The notes beneath the pieces are model-generated. The model saw only the letters and a program-made list of their open reading frames with translations, ran no database searches and had not been told where the DNA came from. A stretch of 15,040 nucleotides of DNA from Rickettsia endosymbiont of Diachasma alloeum (lineage in GTDB: Bacteria > Pseudomonadota > Alphaproteobacteria > Rickettsiales > Rickettsiaceae): assembly GCA_020404485.1 (NCBI GenBank), contig DYDT01000030.1:1-15040 (forward strand), written 5' to 3'. Made by a program: the position numbers and the translations under genes. Within the stretch, counting starts at the first letter, position 1; every line of letters begins with the position of its first letter. This document shows, piece after piece, positions 14,701 through 15,040 of the stretch.

Positions 14701-14893
14701 TGTTAGCGTTAATTCATCTATGCAATGCATGATGAAAGGGATTTGTGGGCAGTGTATACAAAAAGTTGAAGATGAAAGAAAATATATTTTTGCTTGTAGC
14801 TGCCAAAATCAAAAAGCAGAAATAGTTGATTTTGAAAGCTTAAAAACCCGCTTGCGTCAGAATTCTTTGCAAGAAAAGATGAAGAAGCTATAG
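11765..14893 (+). CDS. fused GltD/NfnB-like and PyrK/NfnA-like flavo-iron-sulfur oxidoreductase
   Basis: 1042 residues. Residues 1-about 240 are mainly helical and unrecognised. A cysteine-rich Fe-S region follows: Cys245, Cys248, Cys256 and Cys290, then Cys330, Cys333 and Cys337 in HRICNDCSKACIYQ. A GltD-type FAD domain has GLGPAG at 396-401, and the second dinucleotide motif GGGLTS is at 563-568. From about residue 800 comes an FNR/PyrK-like module with PGQFFRL near 837 and MGPSGMP near 897, ending in a [2Fe-2S]-like set Cys988, Cys994, Cys997 and Cys1011. This order resembles NfnB joined to NfnA (ferredoxin:NADP transhydrogenase) or SudA-SudB; substrate and partners are unknown. Three palindromic elements are read in frame (residues 172-196, 261-287, 701-732). 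The start overlaps the wzm stop. Confidence 0.85.
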   Translation: MKLGFNLDFKKLDLTGLKKLDQIFLDYLFKANESLYDNILLFRSNPHSVLSQDYSEFLLNVSPYLDDFLAELFCISNEVTSLRLQHKDFDIIYECKRKFVQRYAIKKYSQEKIKDIGFEDIYLKLADLIGKNFTSKDFAKQVIIWQQAEESFVKELDIAAQYAAYRVYWCNSVILWTSHRIQKKQINPVARSQDDILFDLPQKLDKENLIDDKKISKYQKNERLNFDYTDSFLNLDEALNHSHYCIYCHKQDKDSCSKGQNVIPRLDRGILDHKLSLKIPRSSRGMTTGCPLKQKISEMNYVKAQGFNLGALAIIVIDNPMVAATGHRICNDCSKACIYQKQDPVNIPLIESNILEETLKLPYGLEIYLLLTRWNPLNIYNPLPKESTNYNILVTGLGPAGFSLSYYLLRSGHNVTAIDGLKITPLPFDIHKPIKFWHEYKNKLSERVPKGFGGVAEYGITVRWDKNNLDILRLILERNNKFKYYDGVALDFNVTKEQAFDLGFDHIAFCIGAGKPKILDIENFDAKGVKTASDFLMTLQSGGAFLGNSNTNILIRMPIAVIGGGLTSLDAATESLYYYKKQVESFVQDYEIAVAKYGKDYTEKDWTEEDKEIAEEFIAHAKLFEKAKNNEELKEVFKKLGGATIYYRGKLQDSPAYKLNHEELIYALALGVNFEENMQTLRINNDKYGHVESVEFGNRDRHCEEMRSIDAAISLNQTPKIATQPKAARNDVKAKTVIMAIGIENNTEFDEDKYSYFGDCNPKYSGSVVKALTNSKDGYEAINKKLANNNPNFKGDYKNFVKQLDDLLISKVYKINILDDKIFELVIHSPLAARNFKPGQFFRLQNYSADVTKLIEPIALSVADINVESGLISFIIYDVGKSTNLCKLFSEDEKVILMGPSGMPLEIPKNKKIVIVDSEPNNVLIKTLKDNNNEVMFFTYSEIKTQKLTSVDRVIINASPEIAEELKSLKIFGESAEIIVSVNSSMQCMMKGICGQCIQKVEDERKYIFACSCQNQKAEIVDFESLKTRLRQNSLQEKMKKL
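12280..12350. repeat. in-frame palindromic element 1 in the oxidoreductase gene
   Basis: A 71-bp element with edges TGTCATCCTGTG and CACAGGATGACA, exact complements. It is a shortened relative of the 79-bp family, with local stems CCTGTGG/CCACAGA and CCTGTGG/TCACAGG. It encodes about residues 172-196 (VILWTSHRI ... PVARSQDD). Its left edge enters the gene in the same orientation and frame as the element at 12547. Confidence 0.88.
12547..12625. repeat. in-frame palindromic element 2 (79 bp, perfect arms)
   Basis: Arms 12547-12576 and 12596-12625 are perfect 30-nt reverse complements around a 19-nt loop, and each arm contains its own CCCGCGG/CCGCGGG stem. It encodes residues 261-287, starting VIPRLDRGI and ending IPRSSRGMT, and inserts between CSKG (Cys256) and GCPLKQ (Cys290) of the Fe-S region. 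The perfect arms suggest a recent or conversion-maintained copy. Confidence 0.95.
13865..13958. repeat. in-frame palindromic element 3 (CGTCATTGCGAGGA family)
   Basis: Edges CGTCATTGCGAG (13865-13876) and CTCGCAATGACG (13947-13958) are exact complements, and the inner ACGCGGCAATCT pairs nearly perfectly with AGATTGCCACGC. It encodes residues 701-732, beginning RHCEEMRSIDAAI, and sits directly before the predicted strand TVIMAIGIENN. It is the same family as the intergenic 3141-3236 element. Confidence 0.9.
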
Positions 14894-14907
14894 CTAACGC
14901 GACTAGA

Positions 14908-14925
14908 ATTATTCCTTAGAATAAT
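14908..14925. repeat. small AT hairpin after the oxidoreductase gene
   Basis: ATTATTC-CTTA-GAATAAT forms a perfect 7-bp stem 15 nt past the stop codon. There is no T-run, so it is a poor intrinsic terminator. It might belong to the end of the following insertion sequence. Confidence 0.35.
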
Positions 14926-14954
14926 GTAAGATAATGATTTTAACTACGGTAGAG

Positions 14955-15009
14955 ATGAAAGCATACAGTCAGGATTTAAGAGATAGGGTAATCAGTCTTC
15001 ACAAAACCT
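14955..15009 (+). mobile_element. 5' fragment of an IS630-type transposase gene
   Basis: ATG 14955 opens a frame reading MKAYSQDLRDRVISLHKT, the typical start of IS630-family transposases, where this begins the helix-turn-helix DNA-binding domain. GTAGAG lies just upstream; an in-frame ATG at 14934 is also possible. The frame is cut at about 15009, where linker sequence replaces genomic DNA and creates an artificial stop. The rest of the element is outside the window. Family assignment rests on only 18 residues. Confidence 0.6.
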
Positions 15010-15040
15010 CGTAATAACTTCGTATAGCATACATTATACG
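15010..15040. other. sequencing linker containing partial loxP (artefact)
   Basis: The last 31 bases read CGTA followed by 27 of 34 bases of loxP: the arm ATAACTTCGTATA (15014-15026), the spacer GCATACAT (15027-15034) and TATACG. Including the CGTA flank, this agrees with my recollection of the reverse strand of the Roche 454 Titanium paired-end linker. It is almost surely untrimmed linker, not rickettsial DNA. Confidence 0.93.

Noticed and set aside
15014..15040. A natural site-specific recombination (dif/loxP-like) site
   Set aside because: The match to phage P1 loxP is exact over 27 bases and carries the sequencing-linker flank, so an artefact explains it better.

Overview
The window is AT-rich chromosomal DNA from a Rickettsia (Alphaproteobacteria, Rickettsiales). 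Four things in the sequence point there. The 17 kDa lipoprotein antigen of the genus is present. The genes hemH-hemE and a PPDK-regulatory-protein gene flank a DnaA-box-rich gap, which is the published setting of the rickettsial replication origin. Several classes of Rickettsia palindromic element (RPE) are scattered between and inside genes. The protein sequences are typically rickettsial throughout. The species cannot be fixed from here. The last 31 bases match the Roche 454 Titanium mate-pair linker, which contains loxP, so the right edge is probably an untrimmed contig end inside an IS630-type transposase gene.

Layout. Positions 1-301 hold inverted repeats, one resembling an IS200/IS605 end, and no gene. 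On the + strand follow dapE, a long palindromic repeat, tRNA-Leu(UAG) and holC (DNA polymerase III chi). After holC lie a perfect 32-bp palindrome and an open in-frame tail. On the - strand come znuC, a YbhB/PEBP-family gene and the 17 kDa antigen gene, separated by dense palindromic repeats. fieF and tadA (+, overlapping) run into hemJ, hemH and hemE (-, reading hemE to hemH to hemJ), which encode three late heme-synthesis enzymes.

The 391-bp gap 8472-8862 is the predicted oriC, with four DnaA boxes fitting TTATNCACA and an AT-rich stretch. Divergent from hemE is the PPDK regulatory protein gene. After a decayed repeat, a good sigma70-type promoter (TTTACA-17-TATAAT) drives a tight cluster: trxA, an ABC-2 polysaccharide exporter pair (wzt, wzm; 4-bp overlap), and a 1042-residue multidomain flavo-iron-sulfur oxidoreductase (again a 4-bp overlap).

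The most notable gene is that oxidoreductase. It looks like a GltD/NfnB-type flavoprotein fused to a PyrK/NfnA-type FAD/[2Fe-2S] module, and it carries three in-frame palindromic elements from two families. The same two families are present between genes here. Comparing copies shows compensated base changes in the stems. No wholly unknown defence or mobile system was found.
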